64,000 bases of DNA from Pomphorhynchus laevis (GCA_012934845.2 WNNJ02001514.1:1-64000); one strand, 5' to 3'; shown: positions 14,501 to 23,935, numbered from the stretch's first letter. Notes: generated by a model from the sequence alone, not told the origin. A program made the numbers and translations.

Positions 14501-16675
14501 TATATTGATGATATGTATTTAACTCTAATAATTCTTATTCAATAAGCGAACCAATTTACTCAGCTAGTCTTATTCTTAACAAAACCAATATTAATGATAA
14601 AGAAGGTGTATATCTAGATATGAACATCAAATTTCCATCAATTAAAACTAATTTTAATTTATATCGTAAAGATGACATATTTAAATTTACAAGATACATT
14701 ATACATTTTTTAGAAGATGCTATCAGCGGTTAGGGAAATGTCAAGAAAAATTCCTCTTTTCTTTGCTCTAATATTTATTTATTAATAATTATTAAAGAAT
14801 CATTATCAACTATTTAAAATAAAACATAATTACAAAAGATTTTATATAATTTATATCTATAAAGTTAACATTTAAATTAACATAAATTAGAAATAATGAA
14901 TAAATTATAAATATAATCTTATTAATTTAACAATTAAGAATTTGATTTATTATTTATTAATAATAATTGTAGAATCAAATTAATTATTTAATTCAAAGTA
15001 AAAAAAGGATAAATGACAATTTTAATATTTTATGATTATAAAATAATAAAATGATATGAAATATTCATATTATTATGTTTCTTAGTGTAATACAGAGTAT
15101 ATTATTTATTATCCATCCATAAAAATTTTCCACTTAAGATACAAAAAAATATTTCGATACATTCAAGCCGAAATACAAATGGCAAATGTTGGCACATTTA
15201 CCATTTGCCGATGCTAAAACAGATTTAAGAGGATCATTTCACTCTAGCAGGAGCGCCTTCTGTGGGTTTAAGATAAGTTCGAAACAAACAGGATTTTCTT
15301 TAAATCAATATATTTAAAATATCATTATTTAAAAAGTTAAAAAAATCAATGTATTATTAAATATATAATATATTCAAAAATATAAAATATTATTGTGATA
15401 ATATAAAATTATTAATATAATATAATTATGTAATAATATTATATTATATAATATTTAATAATATAATATTATTATAATCGCATTAATTATTAAGAATGGA
15501 TAGTAAATAATATACACTATATTATAATGAAATATTTTTCTAGATAATCAAACTATATTGGAGAAAATACGTCATTGGAGTGTATTTGTATCCGCTGCTA
15601 TGTTGGATTGAGAAATAGAGGACGAAACCTGATAACATATCAGTGCTTCTATCAATATTCTCTAAGCATAGTTACAAACTGACTCAGTTCTTAAAAATAC
15701 AAGGCTATAAAAAATCTTTTTGGATTAAGATATTTATATTCTCTAGTATATTAAACATTTAGTTAACTGATATGATTTCTTATTAAAAAACGTAATAAAA
15801 AGTTTTAAAATGTTCATTTGGCATATTTTTCTTTTGAAATGAACTAACAAAGCGTATAAAATTTAAAAATAAAAATATTAAATTACTATTTAATAATACT
15901 AACATGTTAAATTAATAGTTAATTATATGAACATATCCTTTATATTTTATGTAAAAATGTAAAATACCCAAGAAAATTCCGAATAAGCTAGACATCTAGA
16001 TAGATTTTTGAAAAAAATGAGGTATTTTATTAAAAATATTTTTAAATAAAGTGTATTTTAATAATTTTTATCCAACATACAGTTAATTATAACAAAATGA
16101 ATAACTCAATATAAAAGTAACGTAGATATACCTGAGTCTTTAAAGACTTGGCCATTCGGGGTAAACCAAAATATACGACCTTCCATTGGCAAATTTGACG
16201 GTAAAAGACAATGTAAAATAACCAATGATCCAGCAATTACATTCATTTCGAAAATTTCTATTTTTTTTGAACGATAGCTATAAGGAATTTCTAGTGTATC
16301 TTAGAAAAGAATAAAAGATGGTCTGATATTTCTTGAAATGTATAAAAACAAACCTAGTGGTTGCAGCTTAGCAGGATGACTACGAATCCGGCCAAGAGGC
16401 GTATTTACCAAACAGGAATAGTTCCCAGAGTAGATATCGCAATCACATTGTTGTATCATAAGCTCGTTTTTAGAAATGTGCACAATATTATTGTTTTTTA
16501 GTTCTTTTTCATTAAACATCCAAGAAAATTCAGAACTTTCAGGAAGCATGTTTGTTACACAAACAAAGCGAATACTCTCTCCTGGTATACAGGTTTGAGA
16601 TTTTGGATGTTCTAATACACGAGGCAGTATCATTAGCCCTAAAACATAAGTTGTTTTCATTATCTTCGATTGCAT
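2353..16675 (-). CDS. Ihog/CDON/BOC-like Ig receptor gene, N-terminal seven exons (partial)
   Basis: A host gene on the minus strand, assembled from seven exons: 16675-16354, 16299-16132, 10659-10519, 6454-6260, 6212-6096, 6046-5885 and 2595-2353. All junctions are GT...AG and all are phase 1, and the joined frame stays open for about 449 residues. It encodes a short hydrophobic leader, four Ig domains with the usual Cys...Trp...Tyr-x-Cys pattern, and an acidic linker. Each domain is split by an intron. The four-Ig architecture, the wording around each second cysteine and the linker after Ig4 resemble the Hedgehog co-receptors Ihog/CDON/BOC, which sit in the plasma membrane and continue with fibronectin III repeats. 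Those repeats, the membrane segment and the stop are not found here and should lie beyond position 1. Ig-gene status is secure; the family name is inference, with another neural Ig receptor as the alternative. Confidence 0.7.
3455..3772. mobile_element. hAT-type non-autonomous transposon
   Basis: The left end reads CAGAGGTGGCCAAC and the right end TTGTCACCTCTG, the terminal inverted repeat style of hAT elements. It is flanked by 8-bp direct repeats CCTTAGTA (3447-3454) and CTTTAGTA (3773-3780) with one mismatch, the target duplication length expected for hAT. A subterminal GGCGCATGCGCC / GGCGCA block is typical of such elements. At 318 bp it has no transposase and must have moved in trans. 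It lies in the intron between exons 6 and 7 of the Ig receptor gene. Confidence 0.78.
4531..4672. mobile_element. Fold-back repeat FB-A copy
   Basis: About 140 bp, almost entirely inverted arms, matching the fold-backs at 741 and 39693. The core CTGAAGA (4600-4606), T, GCTATC, AGAG, GTTAGC (4618-4623), GAAA has one mismatch in its helix. Confidence 0.65.
4725..4880 (-). repeat. Penelope-like tail fragment
   Basis: Starts with CAGCTAACTGAGTCTACG and continues with the same A/T-rich words as the 3' tail of the full element at 60.5 kb, in the same (minus) orientation. It ends near 4880, before a separate inverted repeat at 4890-4980 with ATACTTAAAT/ATTTAAGTAT arms. Confidence 0.65.
5010..5245 (+). 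repeat. Penelope-like tail fragment with structured core
   Basis: Plus-oriented tail: AGTATATTAT-like junction words, the block GTATTTAGCC...CTGCCATG...GAAACCTGA...CATAGTAG, then the terminal words ACTCAGTTAACTTATC. The A/T-rich part between the core and the terminus is mostly missing, so the piece is shorter than the tail at 60.5 kb. Confidence 0.55.
5480..5760 (+). repeat. Penelope-like tail fragment, subfamily B
   Basis: Contains GTATTTGTCCCTACTGC, CTATGTTGTG, AAAACCTGATAGCATAG and CCTGATGACCTCTAATCC in the order of the tail of the full element. The sequence GTCCCT in place of GGCCCC also occurs in the copy at 13.7 kb, marking a subfamily. Confidence 0.6.
5885..6046 (-). CDS. Exon 6: first half of Ig domain 4
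   Basis: The exon is 162 nt, phase 1 on both sides, acceptor AATCAATAG, donor TCAG/GTATAA. It encodes VKLICPATGKPHPQTTWYF, an I-set style Ig half-domain with the typical G-x-P-x-P before Trp. Residues NGRRL after the Trp recall the fourth Ig domain of CDON/BOC proteins. The next exon lies 3.3 kb downstream, beyond a hAT-type element and Penelope-like pieces. Confidence 0.88.
6096..6212 (-). CDS. Exon 5: second half of Ig domain 3
   Basis: The exon follows the 47-nt intron after TTACTTTTAG. It is 117 nt long, phase 1 in and out, and carries the sequence LTKEDRGTYIC, the conserved F-strand of Ig3, then the G strand ending in VEVE. The donor is GAAG/GTAATA. A 49-nt intron separates it from exon 6. 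Confidence 0.88.
6260..6454 (-). CDS. Exon 4: first half of Ig domain 3
   Basis: The acceptor is a T-rich run ending ATAG at 6455. The 195-nt exon codes for a short charged linker, then the A to C' strands of Ig3, with LTLEC as first cysteine region and ITWEKFG as the Trp region. The donor GTACAA at 6259 starts a very short intron of 47 nt; reading on through it meets an in-frame TGA, which supports its removal. Confidence 0.87.
6806..7365. mobile_element. Fold-back repeat FB-B with canonical CTGATGA box
   Basis: Imperfect inverted arms of about 105 bp (6806-6917 and 7262-7365), sharing TGGAACCAAAGAAACGACAA and its complement, surround an A/T-rich spacer of about 340 bp. The right arm carries CTGATGA (7286-7292), T, GATAG, AAATAG, CTATT, GAAA (7310-7313). 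It is unrelated in sequence to the FB-A arms but has the same core layout. It lies in the intron between exons 3 and 4. Confidence 0.65.
7395..7890 (-). mobile_element. Short 5'-truncated Penelope-like copy
   Basis: Reading the minus strand, this holds the last codons of the reverse-transcriptase ORF (around 7780-7880), the structured tail core and the A/T-rich tail ending in CTCAGTTAGCTGATTT at 7395-7420. It directly follows the 3' end of the longer copy at 7900-9860, so the two stand head to tail. Confidence 0.72.
7900..9860 (-). mobile_element. Naiad-type Penelope-like element, internally deleted copy
   Basis: The copy contains a 3' tail (7900-8167), the reverse-transcriptase region and a piece of the N-terminal nuclease domain (9700-9858). 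Compared with the copy at 60.5-63.6 kb it lacks about 745 bp of the segment linking nuclease to reverse transcriptase. It stops inside the nuclease domain, so it is 5' truncated. The other ORF sequence is very close to that copy. It lies in the long intron between exons 3 and 4 of the Ig receptor gene. Confidence 0.85.
8168..9409 (-). CDS. Penelope-like reverse transcriptase (partial ORF)
   Basis: 413 codons of reverse transcriptase used to copy element RNA. Visible motifs: PRFICSAFKCTLKPLSVYMN near residue 80, NTYDFSTLYTNL (motif A, catalytic Asp) near 130, VKGVPMGGNSSPIIADLFLS (motif B) near 215, and RYIDD (motif C, catalytic Asp pair) near 260. A thumb-like region rich in Asn and Ile follows, ending in LSGKFLWMDNK. 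The frame uses a non-ATG opening here because the coding sequence continues upstream in the intact relative. The A/T-rich codon use matches the host background. Confidence 0.85.
   Translation of the reverse strand: MKEVNSNDLNVNPTYERSELSLETIITSHCSIMDKKGIKVELDNKTIPILYWNPKLHKNPIKPRFICSAFKCTLKPLSVYMNKILKVIKAHFKKYCKVIEINTGIKHYFSINSTKEFLEQTKGINFQNINTYDFSTLYTNLDLVDIKEALVKLINLIFGKRYTYICYNNYNAYLTKIKPPNKFKYMDKIELIESLNILINQNYLNVGTSIFRQVKGVPMGGNSSPIIADLFLSFIEYEFVYNCVKTKSKQYKYMKYMFRYIDDICVFNSNNFYSISEHIYPESLILNKTNINDKEGVYLDMNIKLTSIKTTFNLYRKDDIFKFTRNIFLHEHSCILYNIKYNTLNNEILRIATICNDIGFLQNHLNNLIDTYFKLGYYKNNIKQKIVKYINQHNNIKNKFKLLSGKFLWMDNK
9911..10403. mobile_element. Terminal-inverted-repeat element, about 490 bp
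   Basis: Arms of about 55 bp (9911-9966 and 10349-10403) share AAAATTTAAGTATACATTGA and GAACGTTA before CCAGAGATT. Inside the left part, 9966-10130, is a GC-richer block unlike the flanks, with an 80-codon minus-strand frame that I do not recognise. A short non-autonomous DNA transposon is the simplest reading. No clear target duplication was seen. Confidence 0.55.
10519..10659 (-). CDS. Exon 3: second half of Ig domain 2
   Basis: This 141-nt exon has an acceptor reading GATTTTTAG and a donor GAG/GTACTA, phase 1 at both ends. The translated core is NLYITNVQSGDSGLYHCSYH, the typical Ig E-F-G strand signature with the D-x-G-x-Y-x-C motif. It holds the cysteine that pairs with the one in exon 2. 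The AT-rich flanks contain no frame that continues past the splice sites. Confidence 0.87.
11290..11710 (-). repeat. Two Penelope-like tail fragments
   Basis: One begins at 11300 with AACTGAGTGTACGTATTT (subfamily with ATAAATAAAAATAAAGATAA), the second at 11485 with CAGCTAACTGAGTCTACGTA. The second runs to the ACAGACGTTGTATTAGAATA and TTAGAGGTCA words and stops at 11708 before the structured core. Confidence 0.65.
12294..13186. repeat. 893-bp direct repeat, copy 1
   Basis: Matches 20210-21102 over its whole length with no length change and about five substitutions. It includes a plus-oriented Penelope-like tail piece (about 12500-12680, ending in ACTCAGTCAACTGACTTGAT). Both copies end in a hairpin-forming TCGATAGCT/AGCTATCGA block and begin next to a palindromic CAGTCAGG/CCTGACTG. 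No protein frame. Confidence 0.85.
13625..13900 (-). repeat. Penelope-like tail, subfamily B
   Basis: Minus-oriented tail from ATAACTGAGTCTACTTATTT to the ORF-end words TATTCATCCATAAAAATTT. The structured core CTTCTATG...CATAGCAG is present with the TTGACCATTATTCCT loop shared with the copy near 5.5 kb. Confidence 0.7.
13905..14710 (+). mobile_element. Scrambled Penelope-like fragments, tail then body pieces
   Basis: A plus-oriented tail (13905-14090) is followed by pieces of the reverse-transcriptase ORF: 14150-14440 covers motif C remnants and the region after it, then the frame jumps back at about 14430 to IEYEFVHN and RYIDD, and the post-motif-C region is repeated at 14560-14700. The order shows at least three joined 5'-truncated pieces. 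It stands inverted to the tail at 13625-13900. Confidence 0.7.
15060..15660. repeat. Penelope-like remnants
   Basis: 15090-15140 is the ORF-end junction in minus orientation (TTATCCATCCATAAAAATTT). 15480-15660 is a plus-oriented junction and tail core with CTGCTATG, GGACGAAACCTGATAACAT and CATATCAG. Both are short and diverged. Confidence 0.55.
16132..16299 (-). CDS. Exon 2: first half of Ig domain 2
   Basis: The acceptor is a pyrimidine-rich stretch ending in CTAAG at 16300. The 168-nt exon is an exact multiple of three and joins exon 1 through a 54-nt intron. It codes for the A to D strands of Ig2, with the first cysteine in VILHC and Trp in RIFWFTPNG. It ends at GACTCAG before GTATAT, phase 1. 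The domain is only completed by exon 3, 5.5 kb away across a repeat-filled intron. Confidence 0.85.
16354..16675 (-). CDS. Exon 1: leader and Ig domain 1
   Basis: The exon opens with ATG at 16675; a second ATG six codons in precedes the hydrophobic stretch TTYVLGLMILP and may be the real start. Ig1 follows, with its first cysteine in SIRFVC, Trp in EFSWMF, and the second cysteine in SGNYSC. An extra CDC pair sits before the second conserved cysteine. The exon ends on CTAG followed by GTTTGT, leaving phase 1. No cleavage site is obvious, and the leader is short for a signal peptide, so an upstream non-coding or coding exon is possible. Confidence 0.8.
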
Positions 16676-19600
16676 ATAATGCTACGATAATTACACAATA
16701 AATTCTAAATCATAACTTATCAAAAAGTTATCAAACAACGGATTAAAATAGTTTCGAAACAATGATACAAAAGATACATATAAAGTAGATAATAAAATGC
16801 TAATGTATACAAATACATATCACTATAAAAATACATTACAATATACAACGCTTTATTTATATTTTCAGAAGAAAATATAAATTTTCTTCTTCTATAATTA
16901 ATAGTGATCGCGATTATCAAAGATAATTATTATATTCAAATTAATATTATATTCAAAGTATTTTATATAAATTTAAATTTTGTGGTTTAATTTTTATTTT
17001 TGTAGCTATTTTCACTTAATTCCAAATTCTTATTTAAAATACAATTTAAATAAGAATAAAATTTAAATTTATTAAATTTAAATTTAATTTGTAAGTGTTT
17101 GTCTCATTTCTGTTTATTATTTAATCGATTGAATTTTTACAGTTTTTTTTCTTTGTAGTTATTTAATTTAATAGTTAAACCAATTATCAGTTTTGAAATC
17201 TTTCATATTTAAAAATTTCAGCTTAGAGCTTTGACTAATTGTTAATTTGAAATATTCCTAAAATGACTAAGATACAAACTTTTAAAGCTAACTCTTAAAT
17301 TAGACTAGAAACTTGCAATGTCAAATTAAAGTCATTTATAAAGTTTTCATATTGATTATCGTGAGTAACAAATAAAAATTTTATAATTTTATTTAATGAA
17401 TTCATATTAAATATAGTATATATTTAATATTATATATTTAATATTACATATTGTATATTTAATAATATTTAATATTTAATATTATTATAAATATTATAAT
17501 TATTAAATAAATATTATATTATATATTATATATTATTAATATTAAATACTCATTTATTAAATTTTAACTTTACTTTGTGAAGTGAAAGATTTTATCAAAT
17601 AAAATAATTATTACTAAATACAAATTGTCTTTTATCAAAGCTAGGATAAAGATCTCACTGTTGACAATTACAATCAAGTAAAAATATAATACCCGGAGGC
17701 ATCGAATTTTCCTTGGATATAATTGAACTAATGAAAATAAACCATATGAAAATCATCGTATCTAAACAAAAAAATGCAATAAAATAAATATTTTGTTGTA
17801 GATAACCTTGATTTCATTAATCCAATATGCTAGACAATTATCATTGAATATCACATCGATTACCTGCAATCACTTTACGTGAAAAATACATCTGCAAATC
17901 ATAAACAATACCAAAATGAATTGTTATTTATAAAATTAACTCGGTCAAAACTTATATCCTAAAATATTAATCGTTGCTTGTGTTTCTTGAACATTTACAA
18001 ATTAAGTTATTTATCATAACTTAATAACAATTACTTATAAAATATACAATAAAAAAGAAAACATGCGCATTCATCATTGCCTTTTATAATCAACAACGAA
18101 TAGAAACATGAATGCAAAAAGACTAATTGGGTTTAGCTATCGTTCAGATTAGGAATTAATAATTGTTAACATTGAATTCTCAACTTTTGCTAAATTTCTT
18201 CATTTATTTAATAATTTAATGTTCGCGAAGCATTGCCTATGCCGAGATTTATCATACACGCTACAATATCGACAACTTCAATGGCAGAATTTTTCACTTG
18301 CTTTGCCTCGTACTTGATTTAAGAAAAGCTACACATTAGTTATACATCCATTTCGATAAATATTTGCCTATATAACTTTGTTCAAATAAAAAAATCATTT
18401 GTGTTTTACAATAAATAAATGTGTAAAATAATGAACAAATCGAAGTATTATTTATTAAATATATAATTGTATTATTTATATATTACACAGTTATAAATTG
18501 GACAATTACTGTATCAGTTATGTGATAGTCAATTATATAAATTAAACAATTAAAAATAAACAATATTTTATTTACCGTATCTGATTTAATCATAATGTTT
18601 AATCATTTTATAAAATATTTAATATTCAATTGATTTTATAACTACAATATGAGATGGATTTATGTAAATAAAAAAGTTGTTATGTTCCGTAAAATAATAG
18701 ATAAATGTTATAATTACAATATTAGATGGGTTTCTGCAAAAAATCTAGAAATGATAAAAAAAATGTTTCATACAATGTTTTTGAAATTCTTTTAAATAAA
18801 TTTAATAAAGATCTTCAATGACAAAGTGATTATTTCAAGGTATTCGTAAAATTATAAAATGAATTCTTATAATGGCAAATGTGTGTTGTCGAAAAGATAT
18901 ATTTTCGAACTTAAGTATTTCATTGTTTTCTTAAGCTACAAAAGCGAGTGAATGTTTTATCGTATTGATTTGTATTCACTAATATTAACTTTGCTATATA
19001 AATATAGCAAAGTTAAACATTAATCATTTATAAAATGTTTTATTTTTATTTAATAAAACATTTTGGTATATTTTAGAAAACAAAATTGCAATTCGAGTTT
19101 ACAGCTATCTTTTTCGTACAAGAAAAATACATTTTTCTCTTGGGGAGTGATTTGAATTTTAGAAACCATATGCAATTAAAGATAACATTGAAAAATGAAT
19201 TGTAATTTATTTAGAAAATTTATTTCGACTAAATTTCATCGGTTATTTATAATTTTATCAGAATGCGAAATTTTAGGTCATTCACATGATCAGAAAATTC
19301 GTGTCCAATGTAAACAAAAAGAAAATTCAATCTAACTCAAATAGCTTTAAAGGGTAAACATTAGAATGTACGAGTATCACTTTGAGTACAATGTTGAAAA
19401 TACTGAGCTACTGATTAAATTATCAATGTCAATTTAAATTTCAACCAAAAGGCATTTCCAATCATTGTCAATGATTACCGAGGTCACCATCACTTTTAAG
19501 ATATTACAATGTCGTTAATTTACTCATTTATGTGCACCGTGACCATCAGAGAAAGCAACAGATCGTAAAGTGAACCTGCAAGTGGAACTTCTCAAATGCT

Positions 19601-20209
19601 AATAGGCCATAATTTAGTTTGACTGTTGTTTACTCAAACTATCTCACATGAGATTAAACGTCGGCTTTCAATAATTTACTTACTGTATTAATAATAACAA
19701 GATTGTCATGAATGGCTTTGACGCTAATATTTAAACTTATATGGCTAAACTTGTGCGTATCGATCAATAGAAATGAAATTTAGAGTTTCAGCATTATTGT
19801 CAGTGGCAATTTGTTGAAAGTAAACAGCTCGAGTAATTTTGTTATTCTAATTAAAATTCACAATATGTATCATTGCCAGAATAACAGAACGTATTGCCAG
19901 TTTAAGCAAAGGTTAATATTACTTTTAGGGAATATACGCATTTTGTGAAACTATTCTTTGTTTAAATTTACTATTTCAATTGAACTATCAATTGAAGTAT
20001 TAATTGAAATATAAACGACTACTTATCAATTTTTATCATTTTAATCAAAGAGTTATTAATAATAACGATCATTATTAATATATAATCATAAATAATGAAT
20101 ATTATTTTAAATAATTAATATTCTTATTTATTATTTAATTATTAAATTTTGATATTAAATTATTAAATTTTAAATATTAAATTTTTATGTTTCTTCAGTT
20201 TGGCATTCG
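16676..20209. other. AT-rich sequence upstream of the Ig receptor gene
   Basis: No coding exon, tRNA or element was recognised. Any promoter or upstream exon of the Ig receptor gene would be here, but the base composition makes TATA-like words meaningless. Dense ATATTA runs occur at 17400-17550. Confidence 0.4.
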
Positions 20210-21102
20210 GGGAATGCCTGACTGAAGTAACATAAATTAGTACGTCAATTTTTTATTATTGTAGATGTGAACAATAAGGTTGGTACTTTCTTATAATATA
20301 ACAATATTTGTCAGGAGTCCACTTTGCTATGGATAAATGTTGGCTTTACTGACAAAGAGTAGGCGTTTTAAGAAAAAAACCTAACTTGTTTTATATATAA
20401 CAAATAATAAACACGAGACAGTATCATAAAACAATTATTTATATAATTAAAAGTATTTATATAACAAAAAATTAAATAACAATTATTTATTATTTACAAT
20501 TATCTATTATTTAATTATTAAATTTTGATTTAGCATTATTTTTAGTTTTATAATTATATTAAATGCGTTACTCAGTCAACTGACTTGATTTATTCTAGCA
20601 ATTTAAATATAGACGACAGCAACATCGTTTACACATTTTTATTAATCATTTTTAATTAAATAATTAAAAAGTTATTAAAATTACATTATATTTTAAAGCT
20701 GAAGATTTGAGTCATTAATCGTATTTACAAGGAACTAATACACAGCATGACGGATAATTTACATGTAATCATTAATGCTCATTGACAACAAAATTGTTCA
20801 CAATTTACAATTTAATCAAATTCGTTTTTCAAATAAATACATTCGATAATTGAAAGTACTCCTAGATTAAAATTATATGAAATTAATAGTTTTAATAACA
20901 AACTTTAAATCATAAGAATTGATGAACCAAATGCTTATCCGAATTTAATTATGTAGATTATGGACAATATCAACTAACACAAGCTACTAATGAAAGTAGC
21001 TTGCTGTACCTCATCATTGTATCACTTTCATTGTGGTTCGAATGAAAATAGTCGATAGCTACCACAAGCTATCGACTTATAAAATTATAAAATTTATTCC
21101 GA
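20210..21102. repeat. 893-bp direct repeat, copy 2
   Basis: Full-length match to 12294-13186. Its left border lies in a longer hairpin, CTTCAGTTTGGCATTC facing GAATGCCTGACTGAAG (about 20193-20226). All five differences I found from copy 1 fall in the last 200 bp. Confidence 0.85.
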
Positions 21103-21479
21103 AAAATAAATTATATTATTACAATAAATTAAAATATTAAAAAAATTTTAAGATTATTAAAATAAATTACATTATTATAAACTCCAGGGCATACTTGTGT
21201 TTATCGTTTTCCTTTTAATAACTACAACAAGGCACTTTTAGACAGTATTTACATTTTCTATGAAAATCGAAGATAAATAACTAGTTGATATAAGTTCACA
21301 TTATATATTACATTATGTAATATAATGATTTAATAATTAATAATTAATTAATTATTAATTAATTAATAATTATAAATTTAATTATTAAATTTATAATTTA
21401 ATAATTATAAATAAATTATATTATATCCTTAAATAATTATTATTATTTATAATATTATTTATAACATCACATCTACGCA

Positions 21480-22160
21480 TTTTACAAGTGGTACATCGCT
21501 TAGAACTCATCAATCAGTTTCTAATAACGTGATTTATACTATAAATAAAAAATAAAGATAAAAAATCTAAATAATAAATACTTATATAAGATTTTATACA
21601 ATTTATATTTATATAACGATAATAATTAATAAAATAATTAGATAAAATAATAATTTTATAATTTTATTTTTTAAATAATAATAAATTTTATGATTAAAAT
21701 TCGCTTAAATTGTTAAAATGTCCTATTTATTGTCCTTTTTATTCAAAATTAAAATTTAAGAATATTATAACTAATAAATAACTATATAAGATTTTATACA
21801 ATTTATCTCAAGTTAAAATTTAAAACTGAAATTTTAAATAAAAGTTAATGTTTATGATAAAATTAATTAATATTTATAATTAATAACTAAATAAGATAAT
21901 AAAAAAGTTATTTAGTTATTATTAAATAACTAAATAAGATTTTAAACAATTTATATCAAGATAAAATTTAAAACTGAAATTTTACATAAAAGTCAATTTT
22001 TAGAAAATTGATTAATAAATAACGGACGATGTATAAAAATAGAGATCATCAGGAACTGCTATGCTATCAGGTTATGACCATTGTTCCTCAACACAACATA
22101 GCAGCAGGGCCAAATACATATTTTCTCTAAAATTTTTAATTTTTTAATAAAATATTTATT
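21480..22160 (-). repeat. Penelope-like tail pieces
   Basis: A series of A/T-rich tail words in minus orientation ends with a structured core at 22040-22115. There CTGCTATG (22056-22063) can pair with CATAGCAG (22097-22104). Two partial copies of the ATTTAAAACTGAAATTT segment at 21820 and 21970 show internal duplication. Confidence 0.55.
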
Positions 22161-22670
22161 TTTAGCTCCACTAAAATACCATTTTAAATGTTCAGCAATC
22201 AATTGATTAATATTCAATAATCTTTTATAAATATTTTTTACATTTGACGATTTGAGTTATTTACCATGTTCACAAGGAATACACAACATATTAGAATATA
22301 TTGAATATTTTTAACAACGTGAAAAATACTATTGTGATCTTTATGTTTACTATATGATCTATTTTATTGCATAAATAGCAAATAACTATGTTTAACGAGT
22401 TTATTACAATTTACACAGAATATGTTTAATTTTAATTGTCGATCCTTAAATTCAGAATACATCACGATTCTTCTGTAGAGTGATACTTATATATTCATAA
22501 AATATGTAGATTTGCTTACTCATTTAATAGTTTGTTCTTTTAAATATTATATGAAAGTTCAGCAAAATACTCACATAAAAGGAAGCAATTGTTTAGAAAA
22601 AGATTATATTGGTATTAATCTATTAAAATGGCAGTAGTAATACTTGCCATTACTGCCAGTTTGTAATACT

Positions 22671-22745
22671 TGAGTAATGCGAAATGCATTGCAATCACGA
22701 TGGATGTATTCGGATCGAGTCTTAACTTAATGGAATCAGTCATAA
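22671..22745. repeat. Single tRNA-like repeat unit
   Basis: Contains TGCAATCACGATGGATGTAT followed by TCGGATCGAGTCTTAA, the same words as the tandem array at 23.6-23.9 kb. The second part resembles a Pol III B box with one change. No cloverleaf could be drawn. Confidence 0.4.
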
Positions 22746-22849
22746 TATAATCTAACTCTGGTTTAATTCGAATTGTTAAATTTACTTCCTTATCAACGTT
22801 CTAGTTCGATTAAGTCTCCTCCTTCTTTGAGGTTCATGTATAAAGGTGG

Positions 22850-23570
22850 TTTGGTCGATAGAATTGATCGAACTGCCAAAACTAATTATAGCTCTTAGAT
22901 GCACTTATCACTTCGAAATTAGTCTGAGAGCTAAAGAAAAATTTTGAATAAAAACTTGAATACCTGCAGTGAGTGTCAAGTAAAGTGTTATTCTCAAGGA
23001 TGCAGACAAGTGCGAGGGACAAAGCATTTTTATGAAGCATTTTGATCATCGCTTTGACCGGCAACAAGCGATTTATTGAACGGTTGCTCAATGAGAGAAT
23101 GTGTATTTTCGCCAAAGGCAAATAGAACAAATATTCGCAGTGAGTGACCACACCAGCAGATCTTGATTGCCTTGGGTAATAACAATAACTGCAGTAGGTG
23201 GTTATTGCTGCAAAAAGTTATCAATTGCACTTCCTCTGTTGAAATGTGATTCGTCCCTCGTGACGCTTTGCTATCCTTGTTTTCTTCTCTGATTCTTTTT
23301 GTACTAACACAAGGTAAACAAAAGGATAGGAAATGTTTAATTGCATTTAGTGAAAAGCAGCAATTAAGCATGTCGGGTGGAAATAGCCAACACCAAAAAC
23401 AATATTATTAAAACAAACATTAGATACATTCTAATTGTCATCATCAAAATGCTTGTATTCTCGGATTCGATAAGTGCATGAATTCGGTTAGCCCTCCTTA
23501 TAAAATCATGATTTAAACAGTTCTTAAACAATATAATAGAAACCACACAGGTGGAAAGAGTTTTGTTAAA
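22850..23570. other. GC-richer island without clear gene
   Basis: The sequence is more balanced in base use than its flanks and has overlapping open frames on the minus strand, among them one of 113 codons (23371-23030) and one with a hydrophobic stretch MYLMFVLIILFLVLAIS (23364-23609). None has a recognisable domain. An old element or a decayed gene is possible. Confidence 0.3.
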
Positions 23571-23584
23571 AATTTGAAAAATCA

Positions 23585-23935
23585 ATGATCGTGGCAAAAT
23601 GCTTTGCAATCACGATGGATGTGTTCAGTTTGAATCCTAATCTGGTGGAATTATTCGGTTCGAGTCCCAATTTGCCGATAAATTGATCGTGGCAGAATGA
23701 TCGAATAAAATGATCGAGTAAAATGATTGTGGCAAAATGCTTTGCAATCACGATGGATGTATTCAGTTCGAGTCCTAATCTGGTGGAATTAGACTATAAA
23801 TTGATCGTGACAGAATAATCGAATAAAATGATCGAGTAAAATGATCGTGGCAAAATTATCGTAGCAAAATGCTTTGCAATCACGATGGATGTATTCGATT
23901 CGAATCCTAACCTGATTGAATTAGCCTATATGGCA
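23585..23935. repeat. Tandem tRNA-like repeats, three units
   Basis: The words AAAATGCTTTGCAATCACGA and TGGATGTATTC followed by a B-box-like TTCGAGTCC or a variant recur at 23591, 23729 and 23861, spacing 138 and 132 bp. A separate GGTTCGAGTCC match to the Pol III B-box consensus lies at 23651. The units are separated by ATGATCGAGTAAAATGAT linkers. I read this as a small array of tRNA-derived short repeats, not functional tRNA genes. Confidence 0.5.

Noticed and set aside
12294-21102. 893-bp direct repeats as the two LTRs of a retrotransposon
   Set aside because: The DNA between them carries host exons 1-2 and other repeats and no retroelement proteins, and the repeat ends lack TG...CA and flanking target duplication.
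23581-23935. Functional tRNA genes
   Set aside because: Only a B-box-like word is present; no acceptor or anticodon stem can be drawn.
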